NCBI GenBank assembly: GCA_903927685.1
Contig: CAIYOB010000046.1
Coordinates: forward strand, 1-40,222
Direction: 5' to 3'
Length of the DNA stretch: 40,222 nucleotides
From: an uncultured Planctomycetaceae bacterium
Lineage (GTDB): Bacteria; Planctomycetota; Planctomycetia; Pirellulales; Pirellulaceae
The translations under genes were made by a program, and so were the position numbers. The notes under the pieces were generated by a model, which made no database searches, was not told where the DNA came from, and was given only the letters and a program-made list of their open reading frames with translations. Below, one piece after another: positions 23,858 to 32,720 of the stretch; within the stretch, counting starts at the first letter, position 1, and the number at the start of each line of letters is the position of its first letter.

Positions 23858-24547
23858 CTAAACCTGCCGCACTACGGCCCGCAGTTGGCGAACCAACGCG
23901 GCGTCCAGTTCGCCCGTCCGGGCGCGGCGGCACACGGCGCCACGGACCGCGACATAGTCCGGTTGCAGGGGCAACACACGGGGAATGGTCGCCGGGTTCA
24001 AGCCGCCGCCGAACACGACTTGCAGCTCGTCGCGGCGGGCGATGTTGGCCAGCTGGTCAAGTTGCATGACGCTCAGGTGATCGAGCAACCCGCCGTGCTG
24101 CTTGCCAAACGTGTCGAATAGCACCGCGCCGCACCCCAGTCCGGCTGCCGCCTCGATAATCCGCTCCGGCAGCGGAGATTCGGCGTGGGACCAATCCGCA
24201 TAGACGACCGCCACCGGGGTCACCCCCGGAGGCAATCCGCTCAATCGTTCGGCCCACCGCGCCAGCCAGTCGGCGCGACGTTGGCAATGGGCCAGCCCCC
24301 ACTTGGCATACTGGAATCGAGCGAGCGGTTCAGCGGGGGCCGAATCCCGGGACGCGCTGACCTCGCCCAACGCGACGCTGGCCGGGACGGCTCCGGCCAC
24401 GGCGTCCAGGACCTCCTCCCAGGCTGCCGGAGCGGCCGCCCCCAACGCTCCCCGGCTCGGCTCCTTGACGTCGATCAGGTTCGCGCCGCCCGCCAGCGCC
24501 AGCCGTGCTTCCTGTCCGTTTCGTACACTGACCAGCAATCCGGTCAT
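23858..24547 (-). CDS. mfnB: (5-Formylfuran-3-yl)methyl phosphate synthase-like protein (DUF556)
   Basis: 229 residues, full length for the family. Catalytic pattern: LIDVKEPSRGALG with the Schiff-base Lys28, FQYAKWG with K82, VLFDTFGKQHGGLLDH and VFGGGLNP near the C-terminus. MfnB makes the furan precursor of methanofuran in methanogens; related genes occur in bacteria that oxidise formaldehyde through tetrahydromethanopterin, including planctomycetes. So a role in C1 transfer is likely, though no other C1 gene is in this window. The ATG at 24547 starts at the first strand. It diverges from the RNase D gene over about 130 nt. Confidence 0.85.
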   Translation of the reverse strand: MTGLLVSVRNGQEARLALAGGANLIDVKEPSRGALGAAAPAAWEEVLDAVAGAVPASVALGEVSASRDSAPAEPLARFQYAKWGLAHCQRRADWLARWAERLSGLPPGVTPVAVVYADWSHAESPLPERIIEAAAGLGCGAVLFDTFGKQHGGLLDHLSVMQLDQLANIARRDELQVVFGGGLNPATIPRVLPLQPDYVAVRGAVCRRARTGELDAALVRQLRAVVRQV

Positions 24548-24676
24548 ACCTGAGGATCCGAGGTGGGTGGTGTCCTGCGCGGCCCTATTCTACGCTTTGC
24601 CGCCCGGACCGGGAAAGAGGCCCGGTTTGCTCCAGGCGACTGGAAAACGCCCGCCGCATCCGATATCATCGTGCGC

Positions 24677-25870
24677 GTGAAATACGACTATCTTGACGAT
24701 CACCGAAAGTTAGTACATTTCTGCAGCGAGATTGCCGCGGCGGGCTGCATTGCCTTCGATACGGAATTCGTCTCGGAGGACAGCTATCGGCCGGAACTAT
24801 GCCTGATCCAGGTCGCGGCCGGCGGGCGGTTGGCCGTGATCGATCCGCTGGAGATCGACGATCTGGAGCCGTTCTGGCAACTGCTGACGGAACCGGGCCG
24901 GGAGGTGATCGTCCATGCGGGGCGCCACGAGCTGTGCTTCTGCCTGCAAGCGATCGGCCGGCGGCCGGCCGCGCTGTTCGACCTGCAGATCGCGGCCGGG
25001 TTGATCGGGCTCGAGTATCCGGCCGCGTACGGCACGCTGGTCACAAAGCTGCTGGGCAGGAACTTGAGGAAGGGAGAAACCCGCACCGATTGGCGGCGGC
25101 GGCCCTTGTCGCACCGCCAGCTCGAATACGCGCTGCAGGACGTCCTCCATCTGGAACCCCTGCGGGATCTCCTCAGCCAACGGCTGGAGGCTCTGGGGCG
25201 GCTCGAGTGGCTGGCCACGGAATTGGAGGACTGGCAGACCGCGGTCGAGACGGCCGAGTTCCAGGATCGCTGGCGGCGGTTGGCTGGGACTTCCAATCTG
25301 GGCCCCCGCGCTCTGGCCATCGCCCGGGAACTGTGGCTGTGGCGGGACAGCGAGGCCCGGCGGCGCAACTGCCCGGCCCGCCGCATCCTGCGGGACGATC
25401 TGATTGCCGAACTGGCCCGCGGCGAGACGGACGACATCCATCGCATCCAGGCGATCCGCGGCCTGAACCATCGTGGCCTGGAACGGCAACTGGCCGCCAT
25501 CGCGGCGGCGATTCGCCGCGGTTTGGAAGTTCCGGACGAAGCGTGTCCGCCGCCGCTGAGCCGCACGGTGAACCGGTTGCAATTCAATCTGCTGGGCCAA
25601 TTCCTGGCGACCGCCTTGGCCAGTGTGTGCCGCGCCCAGCAGGTCGCGCCCAGCTTGGTCGGAACCGTCGAAGACGTCCGCGACCTGATCGCCTTTCATC
25701 TGGCGGCCCCGGGATCCGTCCAGCCCCCCGCCTTGGCCATCGGCTGGCGGGCCGATGTCGTCGGCCGCGTGATTGAGGACCTGATCGAAGGCAAAGTCAC
25801 CGCTCGTGTCGGTGACCCGGCGAGTGACCAACCCCTGATTTTCGAGCCCCGACCGGAGGTTCCGACATGA
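24677..25870 (+). CDS. rnd: Ribonuclease D-like 3'-5' exonuclease with HRDC domain
   Basis: 397 residues from GTG 24677 (GTG 24671 also possible); no strong Shine-Dalgarno is seen. The exonuclease residues fall at the same numbers as in E. coli RNase D: D28 and E30 in AFDTEF, Y151 and D155 in YALQDV. The third acid, D85 in E. coli, is Glu85 here, in HAGRHELCFC. An HRDC domain follows at ~215-285 (LGPRALAIARELWLWRD...IQAIRGL). The enzyme trims 3' ends of tRNA and other structured RNAs. The stop overlaps the ATG of the next gene (ATGA at 25867-25870). Confidence 0.88.
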   Translation: MKYDYLDDHRKLVHFCSEIAAAGCIAFDTEFVSEDSYRPELCLIQVAAGGRLAVIDPLEIDDLEPFWQLLTEPGREVIVHAGRHELCFCLQAIGRRPAALFDLQIAAGLIGLEYPAAYGTLVTKLLGRNLRKGETRTDWRRRPLSHRQLEYALQDVLHLEPLRDLLSQRLEALGRLEWLATELEDWQTAVETAEFQDRWRRLAGTSNLGPRALAIARELWLWRDSEARRRNCPARRILRDDLIAELARGETDDIHRIQAIRGLNHRGLERQLAAIAAAIRRGLEVPDEACPPPLSRTVNRLQFNLLGQFLATALASVCRAQQVAPSLVGTVEDVRDLIAFHLAAPGSVQPPALAIGWRADVVGRVIEDLIEGKVTARVGDPASDQPLIFEPRPEVPT

Positions 25871-26922
25871 AGCGCACGAGGTCGCGACGACCGCGCATCC
25901 AACCGTCTTGGACCGCCTTGATCCTGTTGCTTGGCAGTCTGGCCCCGGTCCCTGCCGTCCCGGCTGGCGAAGATCTGCCGGCATCGAATTCCGTGGCGCC
26001 CCAGTTGTACGCCACAGGCTTTGCGTTCGCCGAAGGTCCAGCACTCGATGCCCAAGGCAACCTGTTCGTCGTCAATTATCGCGAACTGGGCACGATTGGC
26101 CGGATTTCGCCGGACGGCACCGCCTCGATCTGGTGCGACCTGAAGCAGGCCGCACCCCTCGAGGGCGGTAAGGTCCAAGCCAACGGACTGAAGATCGACA
26201 GCGAAGGCCGGCTGATCGCCGCCGATGCCGGCGGCGGACGCCTGCTGCGGATCTCGGCGGACGGGCGGCAGGTCGAGGTCCTGGCGGACCGCTTCGAGGG
26301 CACCCGGTTCAGCTCTTTGAATGACGTGGCGCTGGATCAGTTGGGCAACATCTATTTCACGGATCCCGGGACTTCTTCGGCCCAGAATCCCGTCGGCGCG
26401 GTGTACCGGTATGACATCGGCACCAAGAAAACGACCAAGCTCGCCGAGGGTTTGGCCTATCCCAACGGCATTGGCGTCGCCCCCAATCAACGCTACCTGT
26501 GTGTCGGGGAAAGCGATCGGTTTCGCCTGTTGCTCTTCGACCTGGACTTGGCGACGGGCGAGGTCAGCAACCAGCGGGTGCTGATCGATTTTCCGCCGGA
26601 CACGCAGGGCGACGTGTTGGGCGGCAAATTCGCGCCGGACGGGTTCGTCTTCGACACATTGGGCCGGCTGTACATCGCCATGTGGGTCGGTGGTGTGGTG
26701 AACGTCGTCGAGGTGCCCTCCGGCAAGCTCTTGAGGCAGTACAGTGCGGGAGGCGCCCAGGCCACCAATTGCCATTTCCACGGCCCTTACTTATACACAA
26801 CCGTCGCCGCCAAGGAGGCCGTGTTTCGCCTCCGGTTGGACGTTCCGGGGTACGAATACTGGAACGAGCCACCAGGGCCGACGCAGGCAGGGAGCCCGCA
26901 GGAGAGCGGGACCAAGCCTTGA
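25867..26922 (+). CDS. Secreted SMP-30/gluconolactonase-like beta-propeller
   Basis: 351 residues. A signal peptide of ~33 residues follows a basic start (KRTRSRRPRIQPSWTALILLLG). The propeller has the usual SMP-30 metal pattern: FAEGPALD, FSSLNDVALD, YPNGIGVAP and APDGFVFD. Family members hydrolyse lactones or related substrates with a bound divalent metal. The real substrate cannot be read from sequence. Translation is coupled to RNase D by the four-base overlap, although a direct functional link is not obvious. The following 280 nt hold NPKRQRVG-type repeats. Confidence 0.82.
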   Translation: MKRTRSRRPRIQPSWTALILLLGSLAPVPAVPAGEDLPASNSVAPQLYATGFAFAEGPALDAQGNLFVVNYRELGTIGRISPDGTASIWCDLKQAAPLEGGKVQANGLKIDSEGRLIAADAGGGRLLRISADGRQVEVLADRFEGTRFSSLNDVALDQLGNIYFTDPGTSSAQNPVGAVYRYDIGTKKTTKLAEGLAYPNGIGVAPNQRYLCVGESDRFRLLLFDLDLATGEVSNQRVLIDFPPDTQGDVLGGKFAPDGFVFDTLGRLYIAMWVGGVVNVVEVPSGKLLRQYSAGGAQATNCHFHGPYLYTTVAAKEAVFRLRLDVPGYEYWNEPPGPTQAGSPQESGTKP

Positions 26923-26974
26923 GCGCTGCGTTGATCGGCGTGCTGCGAAAGTACGCTAGCAGTGGCGACAGGAA

Positions 26975-27044
26975 CCCGAAGCGCCAGCGAGTGGGGCGGC
27001 CCTCTCGCTGGCGCTTCGGGCGACCCTCTCGCTGGCGCTTCGGG
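26975..27044. repeat. NPKRQRVG-type short repeat cluster
   Basis: Three copies of a 17-mer, CCCGAAGCGCCAGCGAG: forward at 26975-26991, then as the reverse complement at 27004-27020 and 27028-27044, the last two 24 nt apart. Read as protein, this repeat gives NPKRQRVG/ASE-type peptides that litter planctomycete annotations. The inverted arrangement can fold into a hairpin. It lies between gluconolactonase-like and murB genes. A fourth unit is inside the broken pglZ at 39316-39332. Confidence 0.8.
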
Positions 27045-27205
27045 TTTCGGTGCGCAGCCGTCTGATCAAGGCCCCCCGATCGCGATCTGATCTTTGCCGA
27101 CTTTCCCACACTGCCCCAGTTTGCGTGCTTTGCATTGACACCCAAGCCGCAGGCCCCTATGATCCGATGCACCAGGGCTATTTCTTGTTCAGGAAGCGAG
27201 CCATC

Positions 27206-28084
27206 ATGTCTTTCCAAAGTGGGTTTGAACACATCCTTCGCGACCGTGAATCGTTGGCGCCGTACACTTGGCTGCGTTTGGGTGGCGAGGCCGAGTATTT
27301 TGCCGAGCCTACGAACGTGGACGAACTGGCCCAGTTGGTCAGACGCTGTCGCGAGGAGGACTTGCCCGTCAGGTTGCTGGGCGGTGGCTCGAACATCCTG
27401 GTCCGTGACGAAGGCGTCGCCGGGTTGGTGATCCACCTGTCCGCGGCCCAATTCGCCCAGGTCACGGCGGTCGGTGGCGGGCTCCAGGTGGGCGGCGGAG
27501 CGAAACTGTCGCACGCGATTTCGGTGGCCGTTCGCGAAGGACTGGGTGGCTTGGAACAGCTGGCGGGCATCCCCGGCACGGTCGGTGGCGCCTTGCACGG
27601 CAACGCCGCCTGTCACGGCACGGACATTGGGCATTGCACCCAATCCGCCACGGTCCTGACCCATGCCGGCGAGATCGCGGAGCGTTCGCGGAGCGACCTG
27701 TTGTTTGCGTATCGGGAGAGCAGTCTGGACGAGTTGGCGATTCTCGAAGCGCGGTTCGAACTCGAACCGGCCGACCCGCTGGAACTGACCAAGCGAATGC
27801 AGAAGCTGTGGATCGTGAACAAGGCCGCACAGCCGATGCGCGACCAACGCACGACGATGTTGTTCAAGGACCCGGGAGGAATCAGTGCGGCCAGCTTGAT
27901 CGACCAGGCGGGGTTGCACGCCACGCGCGTCGGCGGGGTGGAATTGTGCGATCGGAATGTGAACTACGCGGTGGCGGGCGAAAACGCGACCAGCCGAGAC
28001 GTGCTGGGCCTGATCGACTATCTGCGGGAGAGTGTCCTGCAACGGTTGGGTGTCGAATTGGAAACGGCCGTCGATATCTGGTAG
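27206..28084 (+). CDS. murB: MurB-like UDP-N-acetylenolpyruvoylglucosamine reductase homologue, active-site residues changed
   Basis: 292 residues; ATG 27206 with AGGAAG upstream. FAD-binding parts are clear: TWLRLGGEAEYFAEP, RLLGGGSNILVRD, and GIPGTVGGALHGNAACHG. R170 in FAYRESS matches the catalytic Arg. The proton-donor position, Ser or Cys in the usual GSxFKNP motif, reads TTMLFKDP with Met218. The usual C-terminal catalytic Glu (LExEv) is Ala288 in ELETAVDIW. MurB reduces UDP-GlcNAc-enolpyruvate to UDP-MurNAc in cell-wall synthesis. With both residues changed, activity is doubtful. It is followed 43 nt later by an ftsQ-like gene, as in dcw clusters. Confidence 0.85.
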   Translation: MSFQSGFEHILRDRESLAPYTWLRLGGEAEYFAEPTNVDELAQLVRRCREEDLPVRLLGGGSNILVRDEGVAGLVIHLSAAQFAQVTAVGGGLQVGGGAKLSHAISVAVREGLGGLEQLAGIPGTVGGALHGNAACHGTDIGHCTQSATVLTHAGEIAERSRSDLLFAYRESSLDELAILEARFELEPADPLELTKRMQKLWIVNKAAQPMRDQRTTMLFKDPGGISAASLIDQAGLHATRVGGVELCDRNVNYAVAGENATSRDVLGLIDYLRESVLQRLGVELETAVDIW

Positions 28085-28127
28085 CGTCCCCCCCGGCCTC
28101 GGCAACTCGCGCAAGGAGGCTCGAGTC

Positions 28128-29066
28128 ATGAATGCCGCAAAACGAAAAGCAGAGCCCGCCCCGGGCGGGTTGGTGGAGCGGTTCTTGCCGATCCTGCGGC
28201 CCCCGTATCGGTTCGTGTTTCTGACCGTCGTGCTGGTCGCCGGCTTGGCCGGCGCCGCTTACTATGGCTGGCAGCGCGTGGGGACGCGGGTGACCCAAGG
28301 GCCTGAGTACCTGCTGGAACCGGAGCAGATCGAGATCACACCGCCGCCCCCGTGGATCCGCACCGATGTTCGCGCCGAGGCCATTCGCGACGGCGGCTTG
28401 AGCGACTTGTCGATCCTGGACCGCGAATTGACGGTCAGGATTGCCCGCGCGTTCAGCGTGCACACCTGGGTCGAGGCGGTCCGTCGCGTTCGCAAGGAGC
28501 ACCCGGCCCGCGTCGTCGTCGACCTGGTCTATCGCCGGCCCGTGGCGATGGTCGAAGTCACGATGAACGGCAGTCCCGGCTTGCTGCCCGTCGATGTGAA
28601 CGGCGTCCTCCTGCCGCCTGCCGACTTTTCGGCGGAACAGGCCCGCGACTATCTGCGGGTCTCGCTGGCCGACGCGACGCCCGCCGGACCGATCGGCACG
28701 CCTTGGGGAGACCCGCGCGTCGACGGCGCAGCGCGGATCGCGGCCGTGCTCCAGGACCATTGGAAACGGTTGGGCCTGTATCGCGTGTCGGTGGACCCGA
28801 CCGGGCCTTCGACCCTCGCGCCGGCCGAGATCGTCTTTGTCCTCAGCACGCGAGGCGGGGCGCAGATTGTGTGGGGAACGGCCCCGCTGGCCAACAGCGT
28901 CCCGGACGTCAAGGCGGCCCTGGCCAAGGTCGAGCGGTTGGGCGCCTATGTCGAACAGCACGGCCCCCTGGACGGACTGACCAGTGGGGCCCAGATCGAC
29001 CTCACCCAGGCCACGCTGCCCGGCCAACGGACCGCCAGCGCTCCAGGCTTGGGCGACGAATCTTGA
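28128..29066 (+). CDS. ftsQ: FtsQ/DivIB-like cell division protein
   Basis: 312 residues; ATG 28128 with AAGGAGG at 28113-28119. A short basic cytoplasmic N-terminus precedes one membrane helix at ~29-47 (FVFLTVVLVAGLAGAAYYGW). The large outer part starts with a POTRA-like stretch (WIRTDVRAEAI...ILDREL) and continues with VVVDLVYRRPVAMVEV and LLPVDVNGVLLP, the order seen in FtsQ. FtsQ links divisome subunits. Sequence similarity to named FtsQ proteins is modest, so the call rests on topology and on its place after murB. A trailing Ala/Pro-rich tail is present. Confidence 0.65.
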   Translation: MNAAKRKAEPAPGGLVERFLPILRPPYRFVFLTVVLVAGLAGAAYYGWQRVGTRVTQGPEYLLEPEQIEITPPPPWIRTDVRAEAIRDGGLSDLSILDRELTVRIARAFSVHTWVEAVRRVRKEHPARVVVDLVYRRPVAMVEVTMNGSPGLLPVDVNGVLLPPADFSAEQARDYLRVSLADATPAGPIGTPWGDPRVDGAARIAAVLQDHWKRLGLYRVSVDPTGPSTLAPAEIVFVLSTRGGAQIVWGTAPLANSVPDVKAALAKVERLGAYVEQHGPLDGLTSGAQIDLTQATLPGQRTASAPGLGDES

Positions 29067-29085
29067 CCGTGCCGGGAGACGGCGT

Positions 29086-29232
<147 letters not shown>

Positions 29233-29281
29233 CCGTCGTGGGCATGCAGTCTGTGGCTCGGACTGGCCGCCGTCGCCGCGG

Positions 29282-30190
29282 CTAGCGGCCGGCTGACGGA
29301 CTGGCCTCGGGACGCCGCAAGTGATACGCGGTGATCTTGTTCTCCAGCATCTGCGGGACCAGCAACAGTTGCCGGTCGGGCACGTAGCCGAGATCGGCGG
29401 AACCCTTGGGCAGCTGCAGGATCTGGGTGACCGTTCCGCCCGGGCGGATGTAGAAGACCTTGCCGGCCGACCAGTCGCTGACCAGATACCTGTCCGGCGC
29501 CACGGTTTCCACGCCGTCCAAGTTGCCCACCGGCTCGGGCGTAATGAGCGACTTCTTTCCGGTTTCCAGATCCAATGCGAACAGGTGGCCGAACGTGGTC
29601 TTGCCATCGCTGGTCGAGCCCCAGCCGCCGACGACCAACTGCTGGCCGACAACCAGCAGGCCATTCGGGTTCTCCAGGATTGGCCCTTCGGCAAACACGG
29701 CCAGCTGGCCGTCGTGGTAGCGGTGGATTTTGTTGGTGGTCATATCGGAGACGTACGCCGCGCCTTGCGCATCGCAGGCCACATCGTTCAGAAACTCCGC
29801 GCCGGGCACCGGAACCCGTTCGGCGATCTTGCCTTCGGCAATGTCCACGCCGATCAATTGGTCGATATCGCTGACCCACAAGCGGCCGCCGGAACTGCGG
29901 ATGCCTTTGGGCGCGTTCAAGCCGGTAATCCACTTGGCGGCGACGACTTTGCCGTCCGGCGTCAGCTTCGACAGGTACCCGTCGCCATCCTTTCCGGTCG
30001 GACCGCCTTGACCGATGTTCGAGACGAACACGAACCCGGACGCGGCGTCAAAGTAGGCGCTTTCCGGGCTCTGCACGCCGTCCGTCACCTCCCAGGCGAC
30101 GGGAAACGGCGGCTGGCTGGCGGCCCGGCACGACCCGGCCAGGAAACTGAGACAGCTGGCGGCGACAACCGCGATGGCAAAGTTCTTCAT
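29282..30190 (-). CDS. Exported SMP-30-like beta-propeller protein
   Basis: 302 residues. ATG 30190 has AAGGGAG about 8 nt upstream. A signal peptide covers 1-24 (FAIAVVAASCLSFLAGSCRA); the AGSC could be a weak lipobox. The rest is a six-bladed propeller of the SMP-30/NHL type, with SPESAYFD, LNAPKGI, FLNDVACDAQG, and YVSDMTTN. The family binds divalent metals and includes lactonases; its substrate here is unknown. It is the second such propeller in the window but not adjacent to the first, and the two share the family rather than close sequence. Confidence 0.75.
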   Translation of the reverse strand: MKNFAIAVVAASCLSFLAGSCRAASQPPFPVAWEVTDGVQSPESAYFDAASGFVFVSNIGQGGPTGKDGDGYLSKLTPDGKVVAAKWITGLNAPKGIRSSGGRLWVSDIDQLIGVDIAEGKIAERVPVPGAEFLNDVACDAQGAAYVSDMTTNKIHRYHDGQLAVFAEGPILENPNGLLVVGQQLVVGGWGSTSDGKTTFGHLFALDLETGKKSLITPEPVGNLDGVETVAPDRYLVSDWSAGKVFYIRPGGTVTQILQLPKGSADLGYVPDRQLLLVPQMLENKITAYHLRRPEASPSAGR

Positions 30191-30596
30191 CGGATGCTCC
30201 CTTCGCACAGTGGTCCATCAAGTCAAAAACGGCGATGGATGGTCTCCGCACCGCCATTATACGGCCCGGGCGGGCGAAGGGGCACTGGCCGTGGCTGCAG
30301 AGTGATCCGCCGGGAGCTGAGCAGTTGAAAACTTGGTCTTGGCAAACGGTTATGCTCCTCCAAGTTCTGTTTTCCCCACGGATGGCAAAGCCGTCCCACG
30401 GATAGGGAAAACACGCTGTAGGTATCCGTGGGCCGGCCTTGCCATCCGTGGGCTACCCGAACAAAAACTGGAATTCAACCAGCCGTATCACTGACTCGTC
30501 AAGATCATGTTTTCAAGTGGCCGCGCTGGGCTTCCCGGGAAAACGCAGGGCAGGATCGCCCCTGGCCAGCGAGCTTTGCTCGTCGGTCGCGTCGTG
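30191..30596. other. 406-nt intergenic stretch with a hairpin repeat
   Basis: Between the divergent start at 30190 and the uvrB stop codon (30597). Apart from the inverted repeat at 30375-30452, I see no gene, tRNA or regulatory motif. Frames running antisense to uvrB begin here but are shadows. Confidence 0.5.
30375..30452. repeat. Inverted repeat, 30-nt arms
   Basis: Left arm 30375-30404 starts CCCACGGATGGCAAAG and ends CCCACGGATA; right arm 30423-30452 is its near-perfect inverse (starts TATCCGTGGG), with three mismatches. Loop 18 nt. Each arm itself contains two copies of CCCACGGAT. It is downstream of uvrB, but it lacks a T-run and looks like a repetitive palindrome rather than a simple terminator. 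Confidence 0.65.
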
Positions 30597-32681
30597 CTAC
30601 GGATGCCGCTTCGGCTTGGGGATCTTGCCCTTGCCTTTGCGGTTTCGACCGCTCTTGGGCGAGTAGGACTTGACGGCCACTTCGCTCATGGGCTGGCCGA
30701 CGGATTCCTGCAGTTGCACGATGCGGTCGCGCAGTGCGGCCGCGCGCTCGAATTCCAGGGCTTCGGCCGCCGCCAGCATCTCCGCCTCCAATTCGTTGAT
30801 GTACTCCTGCGTGACGTACTCCGTTTCGTTCACCCGTCCCACCGCGGCGTTGGCCTGCCGGTGCGCGGCGACTTCGGCCTCGATCCCCGAGCGGATGCTC
30901 TTGCGGATGGTCTCCGGCGTGATGCCGTGCTGGCGATTGTATTCCTCCTGGACTTTTCGCCTCCGGCGCGTCTCGTCGATCGCATTTTTCATCGCGTCGG
31001 TCACCTTGTCGGCGTACAGGATGACCTTGGCGTTCACATTCCGCGCGGCGCGGCCGATCGTCTGGATCAGCGAGGTCTCGCTGCGCAGGAAACCTTCCTT
31101 GTCAGCGTCCAGAATCGCCACGAGCGAGACTTCCGGCAGGTCGAGTCCTTCGCGCAACAGGTTCACGCCGACCAAGGCGTCAAACCGCCCTTCGCGCAGC
31201 TCGCGGAGCAACTCGACCCGTTCGAAGGCGTCCAGTTCGCTGTGCAGCCATTTGCAGGCGACATTCTGTTCGTTCAGGTACGCCGCCAGGTCTTCGGCCA
31301 GGCGTTTGGTCAACACCGTGACCAGCACGCGCTCGCCGGCCTGAGCCCGCTGGCGGATCTGTTCGAGCAGGTGGGGCACCTGGCCGCGGGCCGGGGCGAC
31401 TTCCAAGACCGGATCCAGCAGGCCCGTCGGGCGGATGATCTGCTCGACGACCTCGCCGCCCGTCTGCTTCAGTTCATAGGGCCCCGGCGTGGCGGACACG
31501 AAGACGGCCTGGTGGACCATCTGTTCCCATTCGTCGAAACGCATCGGCCGATTGTCCAACGCGCTGGGCAGGCGGAAGCCATGTTCGACCAGCGTCTGCT
31601 TGCGGTTTCGGTCGCCGGCGTACATGGCCCCGATCTGCGGGACGGTGACGTGCGATTCGTCGACGACCAGCAGGAAGTCCTTGGGGAAAAAATCGTACAA
31701 GGTATCGGGTTTCTCGCCGGCCTTGCGTCCCGACAGGTGGCGGCTGTAGTTCTCGATGCCCGGGCAATGGCCGACTTCGAGCAGCATCTCCAGATCAAAG
31801 CGGGTCCGGGCGCTCAGCCGCTGGGCTTCCAGCAGCTTGCCTTCGTCCCGGAACTTCTGCAGTTGCTGTTCGAGTTCTTCCCGGATCGCCTCGGTCGCCT
31901 GCGCCATCCGGTCCTGCGGCATCACGAAGTGCTTGGCCGGATAGATGAACATCTCGTCGTGCGTCGAGACCGTCTCGCCGCTGGTCGGATTGATGATCGA
32001 CAGCTGGTCGACCTCGTCCCCCCAAAACTCGATCCGGAAGGCGAATTCCTCATAAGCCGGCCAGATCTCGACACAGTCGCCGCGGACGCGGAACTTGCTC
32101 CGCTCGAAGCTCACGTCGTTGCGATCGTACTGGATGTTCACCAGCTTGGTCAGCACCGCGTCGCGGTCGATGGTCAGGCCGCGCTGCAGGGCGACCATCA
32201 TCTGGCGATAGTCCTCGGGCGACCCCAACCCGTAGATGCTGGAGACACTGGCGACCAGGATCACGTCGCGGCGGCTGACCAGGGCGCTGGTCGCCGCCAG
32301 CCGCAGGCGATCGATTTCCTCGTTGATCGAGGCATCTTTTTCGATGTAGATGTCGCGCTGCGGGATGTACGCCTCGGGCTGGTAGTAGTCGTAGTAGCTG
32401 ACGAAGTAGTGGACGGCGTTGTGGGGAAAGAACTCTTTGAACTCGGCATACAATTGGGCAGCCAGCGTCTTGTTGTGGGAGATGACCAGCGTCGGACGGC
32501 CGAGCCGTTGGATGACATTCGCCATCGTGAACGTCTTGCCCGATCCGGTCACGCCCATCAGGATCTGGTGCCGCTTGCCCCGCTGCAGTCCGGCCAGCAG
32601 CGATTCGATCGCCTGCGGCTGGTCGCCGGTCGGTTCGAAGGGGGCTGCGAGTTGAAAGTCCATCGCTTGCGTCTTGCTCAT
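30597..32681 (-). CDS. uvrB: Excinuclease ABC subunit B
   Basis: 694 residues, full length. Walker A is GVTGSGKT (43-50). The beta-hairpin region [14 protein letters not shown] is present near 95-108. Helicase motifs follow ([35 protein letters not shown]). A UVR domain closes the protein at ~635-665 ([28 protein letters not shown]). UvrB loads onto damaged DNA from UvrA and recruits UvrC. Start ATG 32681 or ATG 32663 (MDFQ); no strong ribosome site. It lies 39 nt after ymdB on the same strand, so the two may be cotranscribed. Confidence 0.97.
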   Translation of the reverse strand: MSKTQAMDFQLAAPFEPTGDQPQAIESLLAGLQRGKRHQILMGVTGSGKTFTMANVIQRLGRPTLVISHNKTLAAQLYAEFKEFFPHNAVHYFVSYYDYYQPEAYIPQRDIYIEKDASINEEIDRLRLAATSALVSRRDVILVASVSSIYGLGSPEDYRQMMVALQRGLTIDRDAVLTKLVNIQYDRNDVSFERSKFRVRGDCVEIWPAYEEFAFRIEFWGDEVDQLSIINPTSGETVSTHDEMFIYPAKHFVMPQDRMAQATEAIREELEQQLQKFRDEGKLLEAQRLSARTRFDLEMLLEVGHCPGIENYSRHLSGRKAGEKPDTLYDFFPKDFLLVVDESHVTVPQIGAMYAGDRNRKQTLVEHGFRLPSALDNRPMRFDEWEQMVHQAVFVSATPGPYELKQTGGEVVEQIIRPTGLLDPVLEVAPARGQVPHLLEQIRQRAQAGERVLVTVLTKRLAEDLAAYLNEQNVACKWLHSELDAFERVELLRELREGRFDALVGVNLLREGLDLPEVSLVAILDADKEGFLRSETSLIQTIGRAARNVNAKVILYADKVTDAMKNAIDETRRRRKVQEEYNRQHGITPETIRKSIRSGIEAEVAAHRQANAAVGRVNETEYVTQEYINELEAEMLAAAEALEFERAAALRDRIVQLQESVGQPMSEVAVKSYSPKSGRNRKGKGKIPKPKRHP

Positions 32682-32720
32682 GTGAGCCTGGGGCCAAAAA
32701 GCTCGTCGCCGGCGACGCGC

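Noticed and set aside
26975..27044. CRISPR array
   Set aside because: Only three short units in mixed orientation, without regular spacers; it is the NPKRQRVG-type repeat.
26564..28129. Minus-strand frame across murB and the repeat cluster
   Set aside because: It is the antisense of MurB, with KRQREG peptides coming from the repeat.
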